64,000 nt of DNA, taken from Xenorhabdus bovienii SS-2004 (GTDB lineage: Bacteria > Pseudomonadota > Gammaproteobacteria > Enterobacterales > Enterobacteriaceae). Below are positions 20,736-33,839 of this stretch, piece by piece (within the stretch, counting starts at the first letter, position 1; every line of letters begins with the position of its first letter). The notes beneath the pieces were generated by a model. The model saw only the letters and a program-made list of their open reading frames with translations. It had not been told where the DNA came from and searched no databases. The stretch spans positions 620,001-684,000 of the forward strand of contig NC_013892.1 of the NCBI RefSeq assembly GCF_000027225.1. The letters are read 5' to 3'. The position numbers were made by a program, and so were the translations under genes.

Positions 20736-21739
20736 ACCTGAGATCGGTTTAAGCCATTACTTGAAGTCCTGTTTTCTCGGTATTTGAGAGATTCAGTGAT
20801 GGCTTTTTTGGCTTCAAACAATAGGCAATCAAACCGCCCAGCAAATTCAACATGAAGCCATGTAAGCTCCGATGGCGAGAATGCTCAATCTGAGTGATAT
20901 TTTTCAGTTGGTCATTAATAGTCTCAATAATGAATCGCTTAGCGAGCATCGCTCTATCCCAAGCCGCTAATAATTTGGGTTTCATATTTTTGCGTTGCCC
21001 TGTGACCAATGTGATGCCTTCCATTTCTAACTCTTCCGTTAAGGCTTTGCTTATATAACCTTTGTCTGCATAGAGTTTATCTAAAAGCCCCTTGGAAAGC
21101 GCCTTAACTGGGGTTCTATCATCAACATTAGCTGACGTGAGCTTCGTGGCGACAATCTCACCAAGATGGTTAACGATAATGTGTAGCTTAAATCCGTAGA
21201 ACCATCCCATTGTTCCTTTCCCTCTAGCTGCTGCCCCTTTAAAAACTTGATGCCGTGGTATTCGCAGGTTATGGCACACTTTAATGCGGGTTGAATCAAT
21301 GAATTCGAGGCCTGTTGGCTGGCCTTTTAGGTGGGTAAAGAAGGAGCTTAATGGAGCCAAAACCGTCGGCATGACCTCAAGAAAACGTGTGTAGCTCAAT
21401 AATGAGGGAAAGTCTTTTTTGTGGTATACCGTCATGAACCCAATATAAAAATGTTTAAAATCACGCTGATGGGACATATGGAAGGCAATGATAATCGTCA
21501 TGATTTCACTGGTTGTCATTCTTGTTGGGCGTAACCGCTGGCATTGACCACTTTCAATCAGATATTTTTGCCATTGAGGCATGAACAATTTGCAAAAATC
21601 ATCGACATGACAAAATAAGTCAACTAAATTATGCATAGCGGGTTCCTCAGTGAAAAGTTTCTTTTTTGGTCAAAAGATCTGATCACAGAACCCGCTTTTA
21701 GTTCTCTTCTTTTTTGTTTCTCTTATCCCGAGTTCAGGT
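20736..21739 (-). mobile_element. IS982-family insertion sequence with target duplication
   Basis: A 1004-base element with inverted ends ACCTGAGATCGG and ACCTGAACTCGG, flanked by the 6-mer TAAGTA on both sides (20730-20735 and 21740-21745). It carries one transposase gene on the minus strand. It sits inside OrfB of the IS3-family element, so it arrived later. Confidence 0.85.
20749..21636 (-). CDS. IS982-family transposase
   Basis: A 295-residue DDE transposase, apparently intact. The N-terminal segment includes LRPTRMTTSEIMTIIIAFHM. The catalytic core has EFIDSTRIKVCHN, GWFYGFKLHIIVN and LYADKGYISKAL, and the C-terminal DQLKNITQIEHSRHRS is characteristic of the family. A related truncated copy is present at 34897-35103. 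Confidence 0.9.
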   Translation of the reverse strand: MHNLVDLFCHVDDFCKLFMPQWQKYLIESGQCQRLRPTRMTTSEIMTIIIAFHMSHQRDFKHFYIGFMTVYHKKDFPSLLSYTRFLEVMPTVLAPLSSFFTHLKGQPTGLEFIDSTRIKVCHNLRIPRHQVFKGAAARGKGTMGWFYGFKLHIIVNHLGEIVATKLTSANVDDRTPVKALSKGLLDKLYADKGYISKALTEELEMEGITLVTGQRKNMKPKLLAAWDRAMLAKRFIIETINDQLKNITQIEHSRHRSLHGFMLNLLGGLIAYCLKPKKPSLNLSNTEKTGLQVMA

Positions 21740-22255
21740 TAAGTAATACGCATTCATTAAAGCCTGGCTGATTAAGGTCGTATCTATTTCCGTTGAGATC
21801 TGCCATCCCACTGTCCGACGTGAGTACAAATCCATCACAATAGCTAGAGATAACCAACCTTCGGGCGTCTTCAAATAGGTGATATCTCCAGCCCAAACTT
21901 CATTCGGCGCCAACGGATTAAAGTTCCGGTTAAGTAGATTACAGGCTGTTGATATCGCTTTATCTTTGCGCGGAGCCCGGTAGCGCTGCCGCTGTCTGAC
22001 GGATAATCCGCGCTGATTCATAAGCTCTCGGGTCCGATAGTCACTGATGGTAAGGCCTTCTTTGCGTAATTTTTTCGCCAACATCCGATAGCCTAAACTT
22101 TCCCGGCTTTCTTTAAAGAGCGCCGTCGCTTTTCGGTTTAATGCTTGTTGCTCATCAGAAAGTAACCGAACGGGTTTTGCCTGCCAGGCATAAAACGTGG
22201 AACGACTGACTTTCATCACGCGACATATATTGGCAAATGGGAAATGGCTCTGCAT
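21734..22255 (-). pseudogene. IS3-family OrfB (integrase-type transposase), 5' part
   Basis: An HTH_21-like segment (MKVSRSTFYAWQAKP, ESLGYRMLAKKLRKEG) leads into the rve core with the first catalytic Asp in EVWAGDITYLKT and the second in IVMDLYSRRTVGW. The frame ends where IS982 entered. The remaining third, at 20411-20735, has RDRGSQYTSQQY and GDVGACWDNAFVERFFGSLKH, then an in-frame stop and a frameshift. Confidence 0.8.
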
Positions 22256-22276
22256 GTTCCTTTATGAACCCACATT

Positions 22277-22564
22277 TTACAGCAGTTCTCCCGCAAAGAA
22301 GGCGCTCGCCTTCTTTAAGATCTCCTTCTCCATTTTCAGCTGTTTATTTTCTTTACGAAGCTGCAACAACTCCTGTCGCTCATCGGGGGTTAAAGCACTG
22401 GGTTTAGATTGCTCAACATCATGTTTCCGCCACGTATACAGGAGTTTTGTTGGAATACCTAAGGTTTCAGCTGCCTGTGGGACTGTATAGCTCTGTTCAA
22501 CAACCAGATTGACCGCTTATCTTTTAAAGTTATCGGTAAATTTTTGGGGTGATTTTCGTTTCAT
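22277..22564 (-). pseudogene. IS3-family OrfA with internal stop
   Basis: MKRKSPQKFTDNFKR, an in-frame TAA, then AVNLVVEQSYTVPQAAETLGIP, LLYTWRKH and a leucine-zipper-like stretch ending KASAFFAGELL. The helix-turn-helix and zipper identify it as OrfA; the single stop at codon 16 makes it probably non-functional. Confidence 0.75.
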
Positions 22565-22639
22565 AAAGACACTTTAATTAAAGTCATTCTATTCCTTTAC
22601 CAAAGTGTCCGAATTTATTAAAGCACAATACCGCCTTCG

Positions 22640-22919
22640 GACTTTGTGATAGCTGACAAGGGGTACGATAGTCAGGCATTCAGAACTGATATTGAACAAC
22701 AAGGGGCAACAGCAGTTATTCCCTACCGAAAAATAATCTAAAATCGGATAAAAAGGTTGATAATGGTTTATATCGTTATCGTCATTTAGTCGAAAATGGG
22801 TTTGCCAGAATCAAACATTTTCGTGCAATCGCAACAAGATACGATAAATTGGCGCGAAATTACGCCAGCACATTGGCACTGGCATTTGTCATTATATGGT
22901 TACCCATGTGGCTCGAGTA
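22640..22919 (+). pseudogene. IS5-family transposase, 3' part
   Basis: The frame FVIADKGYDSQAFRTDIEQQGATAVIPYRK continues after a frameshift into NGLYRYRHLVENGFARIKHFRAIATRYDKLARNYASTLALAFVI, the DDE C-terminus of the element whose 5' half is at 19996-20410. The middle of the gene is missing. Confidence 0.7.
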
Positions 22920-23035
22920 AATGATGAATGTAAAACGTCAACACGCCCTAGTATCATCTAATTTATATCCTCACCTTATTATTCAGTCATAAATCATGCG
23001 ATACTGTCTGCTTTGTACGTTCTTGGAGCAATCAA

Positions 23036-23602
23036 GTGACTCAAAGTATTCCCGCTGTATTTTTGGATCGTGACGGCACGATTAACATCGATCATGGTTA
23101 TGTTCATGAAATAGACAATTTTCAATTTATTGATGGCACGATTGAAGCCATGCTCGAATTGAAAAAAATGGGTTACGCACTGGTATTGGTAACTAATCAG
23201 TCTGGTATTGCTCGAGAAATGTTTACAGAAGATCAATTTTTGCAGTTAACAGAATGGATGGATTGGTCTCTGGCAGACCGAGGTGTCGATCTTGATGGCA
23301 TCTATTATTGCCCGCATTATCCCGAAGGGAGTGCTGACGCATATAAGAAGAACTGTCATTGCCGCAAACCGCAACCGGGTATGTTATTGGATGCACAGAA
23401 AGAATTAAGCATCGATATGTCAGCTTCTTATATGGTGGGAGATAAAATAGAAGACATGCTGGCAGCAAATGCAGCGAATGTAGGAACAAAAGTGCTAGTT
23501 CGTACTGGAAAAGCGGTAACAGAAGCAGTAGAACAGGCTGCTGATCTGGTTATTAATAGCCTTATAGATCTTCCAAATGCGATAAAAAATAGGCAAAAAT
23601 AG
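23036..23602 (+). CDS. gmhB: D-glycero-beta-D-manno-heptose 1,7-bisphosphate 7-phosphatase
   Basis: GmhB dephosphorylates heptose 1,7-bisphosphate at C7 in ADP-heptose synthesis for the LPS inner core. This HAD-superfamily enzyme has nucleophile and acid/base in FLDRDGTIN (D11, D13) and LVTNQSGI as motif II. The zinc loop is C92-P-H94 with C107-H-C109, and GDKIEDM is motif IV. It starts with GTG at 23036 behind GGAG. As in E. coli it precedes an rRNA operon, but its other neighbour metN is about 7 kb away. Confidence 0.96.
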   Translation: MTQSIPAVFLDRDGTINIDHGYVHEIDNFQFIDGTIEAMLELKKMGYALVLVTNQSGIAREMFTEDQFLQLTEWMDWSLADRGVDLDGIYYCPHYPEGSADAYKKNCHCRKPQPGMLLDAQKELSIDMSASYMVGDKIEDMLAANAANVGTKVLVRTGKAVTEAVEQAADLVINSLIDLPNAIKNRQK

Positions 23603-23651
23603 CCTTTTTGCCTGAATTATAATCACTTGGGTAAATAATTACAAAAAAGGC

Positions 23652-23831
23652 TTGTCTAAATCAGAAATCTCCCTATAATGCGCCACCACTGACCGACGCT
23701 GAGCGAAGACACGCCGCCGAGGACAGCGGGAGAAAAGCCCTGAAAATAAAGGCTTGACACCCGGCGAGGAAAGCGTAAGATACGCAGCCTCACGGCACGG
23801 AGCCCTGCTCCGGTCGGACCGCTCTTTAACA
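23652..23831 (+). promoter_or_regulatory. rRNA operon promoters P1, P2 and boxA
   Basis: P1: TTGTCT (23652) and TATAAT (23674), 16-base spacer. P2: TTGACA (23754) and TAAGAT (23776), 16-base spacer. The GC-rich discriminators after each -10 (GCGCC, ACGC) fit stringent control. The antitermination boxA GCTCTTTAACA ends at 23831. A second boxA-like GCTCTTTAACA lies in the 16S-23S spacer near 25756. Confidence 0.85.
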
Positions 23832-23975
23832 ATTTAATCAGACAATCTGTGTGGGCACTCACAAGACAGTATCGACAGCATCGCAAGATGCCGAAAACTT
23901 TAAAGTCTTAAAGAGTGACTAAAACAGTTAATTCATTACGAACTAACAGTAACAATTCTTTGAGCATCAGACTTT

Positions 23976-25518
<1,543 letters not shown>

Positions 25519-25601
25519 CCTGAATGATAGTGATTGTGCAGTGTCCACACAGATTGTCTGATGAAAGAAAATGAGCAGGAATGCCCGCGAAGAAGACTTG
25601 A

Positions 25602-25677
25602 GTCCCCTTCGTCTAGAGGCCTAGGACACCGCCCTTTCACGGCGGTAACAGGGGTTCGAATCCCCTAGGGGACGCCA
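25602..25677 (+). tRNA. tRNA-Glu (UUC) in the 16S-23S spacer
   Basis: 76 bases with encoded CCA. The acceptor stem GTCCCCT/AGGGGAC pairs, the anticodon loop contains TTC (CCCTTTCACGG), and the T-loop is GGTTCGAATC. It is one base different from E. coli spacer tRNA-Glu in the D-arm region. Confidence 0.98.
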
Positions 25678-25863
25678 TCCTGTTCAGGCACTGTGTGAAA
25701 GGCAGGGTCACCGAATTATTGGTAAACGGACTGTCAAGTCGGTTTACCAATAACGCTCTTTAACAATCTGGAACAAGCTGAAAATTTGAAACAATCAGTG
25801 CCGTCATGGACGGGACTGGTGAGTCTCTCAAAACGCACACCCGAAGACACCTTCGGGTTGTGA

Positions 25864-28773
<2,910 letters not shown>

Positions 28774-28857
28774 ACAACACCGAAGGTGTTTTGGTGAGAG
28801 AGAGAGACGCAGTTTCAAATGAAAAACAGCAGCTTGTTCGGGATTGAACACAGAATT

Positions 28858-28977
28858 TGTCTGGCGGCCATAGCGCGGTGGTCCCACCTGATCCCATGCC
28901 GAACTCAGCAGTGAAACGCCGTAGCGCCGATGGTAGTGTGGGGTCTCCCCATGTGAGAGTAGGGCACTGCCAGACAT
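28858..28977 (+). rRNA. rrf: 5S ribosomal RNA
   Basis: 120 bases, TGTCTGGCGGCCATAGCG to the pairing end GCCAGACA. The loop CCGAACTCAG and helix sequences match enterobacterial 5S rRNA. Confidence 0.98.
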
Positions 28978-29048
28978 CTATTTAGCCAGTATGACTCATA
29001 AGCAGAAGTCTACTGAAGTTCCAGTCAAATGGATAAAAGAAATTCGGT

Positions 29049-29125
29049 GGTGCGGTAGTTCAGTTGGTTAGAATACCGGCCTGTCACGCCGGGGGTCGCG
29101 GGTTCGAGTCCCGTCCGCACCGCCA
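29049..29125 (+). tRNA. tRNA-Asp (GUC)
   Basis: 77 bases with encoded CCA. The acceptor GGTGCGG pairs with CCGCACC, the anticodon loop is CTGTCAC (GTC), and the T-loop is GGTTCGAGTC. It lies downstream of 5S, as aspU does in E. coli rrnH. Confidence 0.98.
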
Positions 29126-29135
29126 CCTTATTTCG

Positions 29136-29168
29136 AAAACCCCTGAGATTTATCTCAGGGGTTTTTCT
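29136..29168 (+). terminator. rRNA operon terminator
   Basis: GAAAACCCCTGAGATT/ATCTCAGGGGTTTTTC, a strong hairpin with a T-run, ten bases past tRNA-Asp. Confidence 0.92.
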
Positions 29169-29328
29169 GTTTTCTTACTCCGGCGATACGATCAAATTTA
29201 AGAACCCGAAAAAATTTGTTGGTGGATATTAAGTGTGAACATCTGTAAGCGTACGGGGAACCCCATCTAGCCAAGATAAATTCACTGATTAAAATAGTTT
29301 CACCTATTCTGATGATGGAAAAAAACTC

Positions 29329-29487
29329 ATGCGCCAATCCAAATTTACTCAAGCTGAGTGACTGGACATCTTTGAACAGCAGAAAAAATCCCCACTGACT
29401 GTCCCGCAGTTTTGCCAAAAAATCGGGGTTTCAACAACCCGCTTTTATCATCATCGCCAACGCGCCGCCGATTCACAAGAAAAATCT
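29329..29487 (+). pseudogene. Transposase N-terminal fragment (IS66 OrfA-like)
   Basis: ATG at 29329 reads MRQSKFTQAE, a TGA stop, then LTVPQFCQKIGVSTTRFYHHRQR before running into an IS1111-type end. The helix-turn-helix pattern resembles the small accessory ORF of IS66-like elements. The family is uncertain. The 160 bases before it (29169-29328) hold nothing I recognise. Confidence 0.45.
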
Positions 29488-29743
29488 ATGGTCACCCTCT
29501 TTTTTGCAACACTGATTTTGATTTATGATGGGCTTGCTTAAATCTATCCGGCGTCAATATGGGCAAGGATGCCCGCGCCTCAATGAGTTCCGCGCCTGAT
29601 GCTCCTTTAAAAATCTATGGTCCCCACCTTTTTTGCAACACTGATTTTTGATTGATGTTGGCTTGCTTAAATCTATCCGGCGTCACTATGGGCAGGGATG
29701 CCCGCGCCTCGATGAGTTCCGCACCTGATAAGCCTAAAAATCT
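29488..29743. repeat. Two orphan IS1111 noncoding ends in tandem
   Basis: Two copies (29488-29616, diverged; 29617-29743, essentially identical to the intact copy) of the roughly 128-base sequence that begins ATGGTC-CC and ends CACCTGATAAGCCTAAAAATCT. They lie directly in front of a third copy that belongs to the complete element at 29744. Each includes the terminal repeat and the hairpin GGGCA-GGA-TGCCC. Confidence 0.8.
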
Positions 29744-31080
29744 ATGGTCCCCACCTTTTTTGCAACACTGATTTTTGATTGATGTTGGCTTGCTTAAATC
29801 TATCCGGCGTCACTATGGGCAGGGATGCCCGCGCCTCGATGAGTTCCGCACCTGATAAGCCTAAAAAACCGCACGGCTTCAGAGAGCCATTTTTTATGTC
29901 AGGATTCCATCAGGTCGATAAGCCGTTCATGTCATCAATAATCAGTCTTCGCAAAACCAGATTGGGAACTGCTTTAATTAACGATTAACCTGCCAGTCAG
30001 ACTGGCGTCGTCGTTACCTTTCGAACACAGTTTGCCGTGTTGTGATTGCCCAGGCTATCCGGGCTAATTTGTTGGCCAGCGCACAGGCCACAACATTTGA
30101 GTGTTTTCGCTCAAGCTGAGCCTTTACCCATTCAGCCAGCCTTCCTGACTGATAATCGATTCTCTGGATAAAGACTCTGGCGCACTGGACAAGTAACCGT
30201 CGCAGATTTTTGTCTCCGCGTTTACTTATCCCTAAAAGCGTATTTTTGCCACCCGTGCTGTACTGGCGTGGTACCAGACCGGTTGAAGCAGCAAAATCCC
30301 GGCTACAGCCATACTGCTTACCATCGCCCAGCTGCGATGATAAGACGCTGGCAGTTATCGGACCCACGCCCGGTATTGTCTGAAGACGCTGTCCTGTTTC
30401 ATCACGTCTCAGCTCCTGCTCCAGTGCCGTCTCAAGCTCGGTGAGCTGTTCGACAAGATAAAGATAATGGGCATGTAAGCGCATCAGCAACTGTGCCAGA
30501 TAGGGAGGAAGTTCGTTCTCTGCCAAGACGGTTGAAAGTCTTTTTATCACGGCGGTTCCGATCGGCATACTGATGCCAAATTCCAGTAAAAAAGCGTGCA
30601 TCTGATTAGTGGTTTTAACCCTGTCTCTGACCAGTGATTCTCTGACCCGATGCAGGGCGCGCATAGCTTGTTGCGCCTCTGTTCGTGGTTGCACAAATCG
30701 CATGGAGGGACGAGATGCAGCTTCGCATATGGCTTCAGCATCCACAAAATCGTTCTTGTTGCTCTTTACAAAAGGACGAACAAATTGTGGAGAAATCAGC
30801 TTCGCTTCGTGACCAAAAGCAGCGATCCGGCGAGCCATAAAGTGAGCACCGGCGCAGGCTTCCATTACAACAGTCGCTGATGGCGATCCCGCTAAAAACT
30901 CCATCAGTCTGGCGCGGGTAAATTTTTTACGCAGCAGGGCCTTTCCTGATTTGTCCTGACAGTGAACGTGGAAAGAATGTTTGCCGAGATCAATACCAAT
31001 AAGCGTAACGTTTTGCATGATGGTCTTCTCCTGAAAGAAACACCCTGCCAGCATACCGCTCACAGGGTGGTGGGGACCAT
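29744..31080 (-). mobile_element. IS1111-group (IS110 family) element, copy A
   Basis: Bounded by perfect 12-base inverted repeats ATGGTCCCCACC (29744) and GGTGGGGACCAT (ends 31080), with conserved outer flanks AAAAATCT and CTCATTAACCGC. These subterminal repeats and the 270-base noncoding DNA on the 3' side of the transposase are the IS1111-group layout, in which the bridge RNA is expected at the 3' side. The length of 1337 bases equals copy C. Confidence 0.85.
30014..31018 (-). CDS. IS110-family (IS1111 group) transposase, copy A
   Basis: A 334-residue DEDD recombinase. The RuvC-like N-terminal domain has GIDLGKHSFHVH, VVMEACAGAHF and SNKNDFVDAEAI. Then comes a coiled-coil middle, a helix-hairpin-helix (IPGVGPITAS) and the transposase_20 domain with the catalytic Ser in FAASTGLVPRQYSTGGK. 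The ATG at 31018 follows GGAGAAG; a start 45 bases upstream is less likely. The protein is identical in copies A, B and C. Confidence 0.93.
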   Translation of the reverse strand: MQNVTLIGIDLGKHSFHVHCQDKSGKALLRKKFTRARLMEFLAGSPSATVVMEACAGAHFMARRIAAFGHEAKLISPQFVRPFVKSNKNDFVDAEAICEAASRPSMRFVQPRTEAQQAMRALHRVRESLVRDRVKTTNQMHAFLLEFGISMPIGTAVIKRLSTVLAENELPPYLAQLLMRLHAHYLYLVEQLTELETALEQELRRDETGQRLQTIPGVGPITASVLSSQLGDGKQYGCSRDFAASTGLVPRQYSTGGKNTLLGISKRGDKNLRRLLVQCARVFIQRIDYQSGRLAEWVKAQLERKHSNVVACALANKLARIAWAITTRQTVFER

Positions 31081-31086
31081 CTCATT

Positions 31087-32312
31087 AACCGCACGGCTTC
31101 AGAGAGCCATTTTTTATGTCAGGATTCCATCAGGTCGATAAGCCGTTCATGTCATCAATAATCAGTCTTCGCAAAACCAGATTGGGAACTGCTTTAATTA
31201 ACGATTAACCTGCCAGTCAGACTGGCGTCGTCGTTACCTTTCGAACACAGTTTGCCGTGTTGTGATTGCCCAGGCTATCCGGGCTAATTTGTTGGCCAGC
31301 GCACAGGCCACAACATTTGAGTGTTTTCGCTCAAGCTGAGCCTTTACCCATTCAGCCAGCCTTCCTGACTGATAATCGATTCTCTGGATAAAGACTCTGG
31401 CGCACTGGACAAGTAACCGTCGCAGATTTTTGTCTCCGCGTTTACTTATCCCTAAAAGCGTATTTTTGCCACCCGTGCTGTACTGGCGTGGTACCAGACC
31501 GGTTGAAGCAGCAAAATCCCGGCTACAGCCATACTGCTTACCATCGCCCAGCTGCGATGATAAGACGCTGGCAGTTATCGGACCCACGCCCGGTATTGTC
31601 TGAAGACGCTGTCCTGTTTCATCACGTCTCAGCTCCTGCTCCAGTGCCGTCTCAAGCTCGGTGAGCTGTTCGACAAGATAAAGATAATGGGCATGTAAAC
31701 GCATCAGCAACTGTGCCAGATAGGGAGGAAGTTCGTTCTCTGCCAAGACGGTTGAAAGTCTTTTTATCACGGCGGTTCCGATCGGCATACTGATGCCAAA
31801 TTCCAGTAAAAAAGCGTGCATCTGATTAGTGGTTTTAACCCTGTCTCTGACCAGTGATTCTCTGACCCGATGCAGGGCGCGCATAGCTTGTTGCGCCTCT
31901 GTTCGTGGTTGCACAAATCGCATGGAGGGACGAGATGCAGCTTCGCATATGGCTTCAGCATCCACAAAATCGTTCTTGTTGCTCTTTACAAAAGGACGAA
32001 CAAATTGTGGAGAAATCAGCTTCGCTTCGTGACCAAAAGCAGCGATCCGGCGAGCCATAAAGTGAGCACCGGCGCAGGCTTCCATTACAACAGTCGCTGA
32101 TGGCGATCCCGCTAAAAACTCCATCAGTCTGGCGCGGGTAAATTTTTTACGCAGCAGGGCCTTTCCTGATTTGTCCTGACAGTGAACGTGGAAAGAATGT
32201 TTGCCGAGATCAATACCAATAAGCGTAACGTTTTGCATGATGGTCTTCTCCTGAAAGAAACACCCTGCCAGCATACCGCTCACAGGGTGGTGGGGACCAT
32301 CTCATTAACCGC
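31087..32312 (-). mobile_element. IS1111-group element, copy B (tandem, 3' end truncated)
   Basis: Head-to-tail repeat of the 1220-base unit 29867-31086. It lacks the first 123 bases (left inverted repeat and proximal noncoding end) that copy A has. The junction lies at AACCGC, which occurs both at the outer right flank and internally at 29867. Confidence 0.85.
31234..32238 (-). CDS. IS110-family (IS1111 group) transposase, copy B
   Basis: The same protein as copy A. I found one base difference (G to A at 31699 relative to A), silent in an Arg codon. The gene is complete, but its element lacks one end, so it can probably move only in trans or as part of the tandem. Confidence 0.92.
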   Translation of the reverse strand: MQNVTLIGIDLGKHSFHVHCQDKSGKALLRKKFTRARLMEFLAGSPSATVVMEACAGAHFMARRIAAFGHEAKLISPQFVRPFVKSNKNDFVDAEAICEAASRPSMRFVQPRTEAQQAMRALHRVRESLVRDRVKTTNQMHAFLLEFGISMPIGTAVIKRLSTVLAENELPPYLAQLLMRLHAHYLYLVEQLTELETALEQELRRDETGQRLQTIPGVGPITASVLSSQLGDGKQYGCSRDFAASTGLVPRQYSTGGKNTLLGISKRGDKNLRRLLVQCARVFIQRIDYQSGRLAEWVKAQLERKHSNVVACALANKLARIAWAITTRQTVFER

Positions 32313-32396
32313 CCGAAACTATTTATCCATGGTGAAATTAGGCTGTATTCGACTCTTTTACAAGCGGTTATATAATTAAGGGACACGACCTAGTTT
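32313..32396 (+). pseudogene. IS5-family 3' end fragment
   Basis: RNYLSMVKLGCIRLFYKRLYN then stop, the usual C-terminus of IS5-family transposases, followed by TTAAGGGACACGACC. That is the inverse of the GTCCGTGTCCCTTAA-type end at 19996. The rest of this copy is gone, replaced by IS1111 copy B. Confidence 0.6.
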
Positions 32397-32442
32397 AACC
32401 ATCGGCTAAACGCTATCGTCCCATCAGCCAACCGTCATTAGC

Positions 32443-32871
32443 TTAGTGAAAAGAACCACAAGTATCAGCAATATCTGAATAAGAGTAGCCATTTCCAAAG
32501 TCTTTTTCCAATTTCTGTCGAGTAGCTCGGTAACAGCGGCGATTGGAGAAATGACTCGTTTGTTGCATATGTTGAAGGGATTTTAGGTGCTTACTCTCCC
32601 AATCATAAGAAAGTCCGATTCCATTTTTATTCTCGAATTTTTTGTTGTACTGCCCCATCTCTTCCTCTCGTTTCTCCGCCAGCACGTTATCCTGTGTCAG
32701 CGTATCAACATTCCAGGATTTGGATTCTAACCCCGCTCTTTTTTTCAGGTACTCCTCTGAAGGTTTGTTATCAGCAGGCATTTCACTTTTGTAGCTAAAA
32801 TCCAGTGCCAACGCTTGGCTACCGCCCATTGATAAAATAAAAAACAAGCAATAAGCTCCTTTGATTTTCAT
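32443..32871 (-). CDS. Secreted/periplasmic protein of unknown function
   Basis: 142 residues with a clear signal peptide (MKIKG, hydrophobic CLFFILSMGG, cleavage expected after SQALA). The mature part is charged and helical-looking (KRAGLESKSW, EKREEEMGQYNKKFENK) with two cysteines near residues 111 and 137 that could pair. A strong AGGGGAA Shine-Dalgarno precedes the ATG. I do not recognise the family. It stands alone between IS remnants and the divergent PhzF gene. Confidence 0.6.
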   Translation of the reverse strand: MKIKGAYCLFFILSMGGSQALALDFSYKSEMPADNKPSEEYLKKRAGLESKSWNVDTLTQDNVLAEKREEEMGQYNKKFENKNGIGLSYDWESKHLKSLQHMQQTSHFSNRRCYRATRQKLEKDFGNGYSYSDIADTCGSFH

Positions 32872-33041
32872 ATATTCCCCTGATGTGACTATAACTAAAA
32901 ATTATTATTTAATAGCCATTATGAGCTCAGGTCAACACCCCGTTATAGGTAGTTCTATGCTCAGGATAAATAACCCTTTACAAACAAAAGTAACTTCAAC
33001 ATGCTTAGTTCGATTTTTTATTAAAATAAAGTGAGATTTTG

Positions 33042-33830
33042 ATGCATTCATACCCTATTTATCATGTCGATGCTTTCACGGAAAAATCCTTTTCTGGCAA
33101 CCCTGCCGCTGTTGTTTTGCTGGATAAATGGCTGACAGATGAAGCGTTGATTGCCATTGCCGCAGAAATTAATCTTTCAGAGACCGCCTTTCTGGTAGGA
33201 AATCAATTACGTTGGTTTACACCTAAAGTTGAAGTGAATTTATGTGGGCATGGGACGCTGGCAACCGCTTTCGTCCTCATCGAACACCAATCTTGCCAAG
33301 ATAACCCGATTACGTTCACAAGCCTTTCCGGTGAGCTTCGTGTATCTCATCAAGAGGGTATTTTCACATTGGATTTTGCCGCTGCTGATTGTCACGAAGA
33401 AAAAACGCTCGTTTCTATTATGCAGGACGCTCTGGGGCAAAATATCAACGAAGTGTTCGCCTCACATGATCGCTATATTTGCGTGATGGACTCTGCTGAT
33501 CAAGTTCTCAATACTCAACCTGACTTCAATAAAATCGCTGCTCTTCCCTTAGCTGGGCTTACCATTACCGCTCCCGGTGAATCACCTGTTGATTTTGTTT
33601 CACGTTATTTTGCTCCAGCAAAAGGTGTCAACGAAGATCCTGTGACGGGTTCAACCCACTGTGTTCTCACGCCATTCTGGGGAAAAAGGCTCAATAAATC
33701 AACACTCCATGCACGGCAACTCTCCGAACGAGGAGGCGATATATTATGTAAAACAGACGGCAATCGTGTTTATTTGACTGGAAAAGCAAAACTCTTTTCC
33801 CATGGACAAATATTGCTTGAAGACCAGTGA
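33042..33830 (+). CDS. PhzF-family isomerase/epimerase
   Basis: A two-lobed PhzF/diaminopimelate-epimerase-fold protein of 262 residues. Family landmarks are VDAFTEKSFSGNPAAVV, the catalytic Glu in EINLSETAFLV, the CGHGTLATAF loop that closes the active site and NEDPVTGSTHC in the second lobe. AAGTGAG precedes the ATG at 33042. It is shorter than the usual roughly 290 residues, with the shortening around the middle (residues 130-170). The substrate is unknown; relatives include YddE, and PhzF itself acts in phenazine synthesis, but no phenazine genes are nearby. Confidence 0.85.
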   Translation: MHSYPIYHVDAFTEKSFSGNPAAVVLLDKWLTDEALIAIAAEINLSETAFLVGNQLRWFTPKVEVNLCGHGTLATAFVLIEHQSCQDNPITFTSLSGELRVSHQEGIFTLDFAAADCHEEKTLVSIMQDALGQNINEVFASHDRYICVMDSADQVLNTQPDFNKIAALPLAGLTITAPGESPVDFVSRYFAPAKGVNEDPVTGSTHCVLTPFWGKRLNKSTLHARQLSERGGDILCKTDGNRVYLTGKAKLFSHGQILLEDQ

Positions 33831-33839
33831 CCTTATGAT

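Larger units (their letters stand above)
20411..22612 (-). mobile_element. IS3-family element, itself split by an IS982 copy
   Basis: The ends TCGGACACTATTACAAAGG (20411) and, inverted, TTCGGACACTTTGGTAAAGG (22612) are the terminal repeats. OrfA is at 22277-22564 and OrfB is in two parts, 21746-22255 and 20411-20735, separated by IS982. Removing IS982 and one copy of its duplication restores an in-frame junction in OrfB. I could not find a target duplication for the IS3 copy itself, and a central piece of the host IS5 element seems lost. Confidence 0.8.

Noticed and set aside
30609..30880. Plus-strand frames over each IS1111 transposase
   Set aside because: Shadows of the transposase, repeated identically in all three copies.
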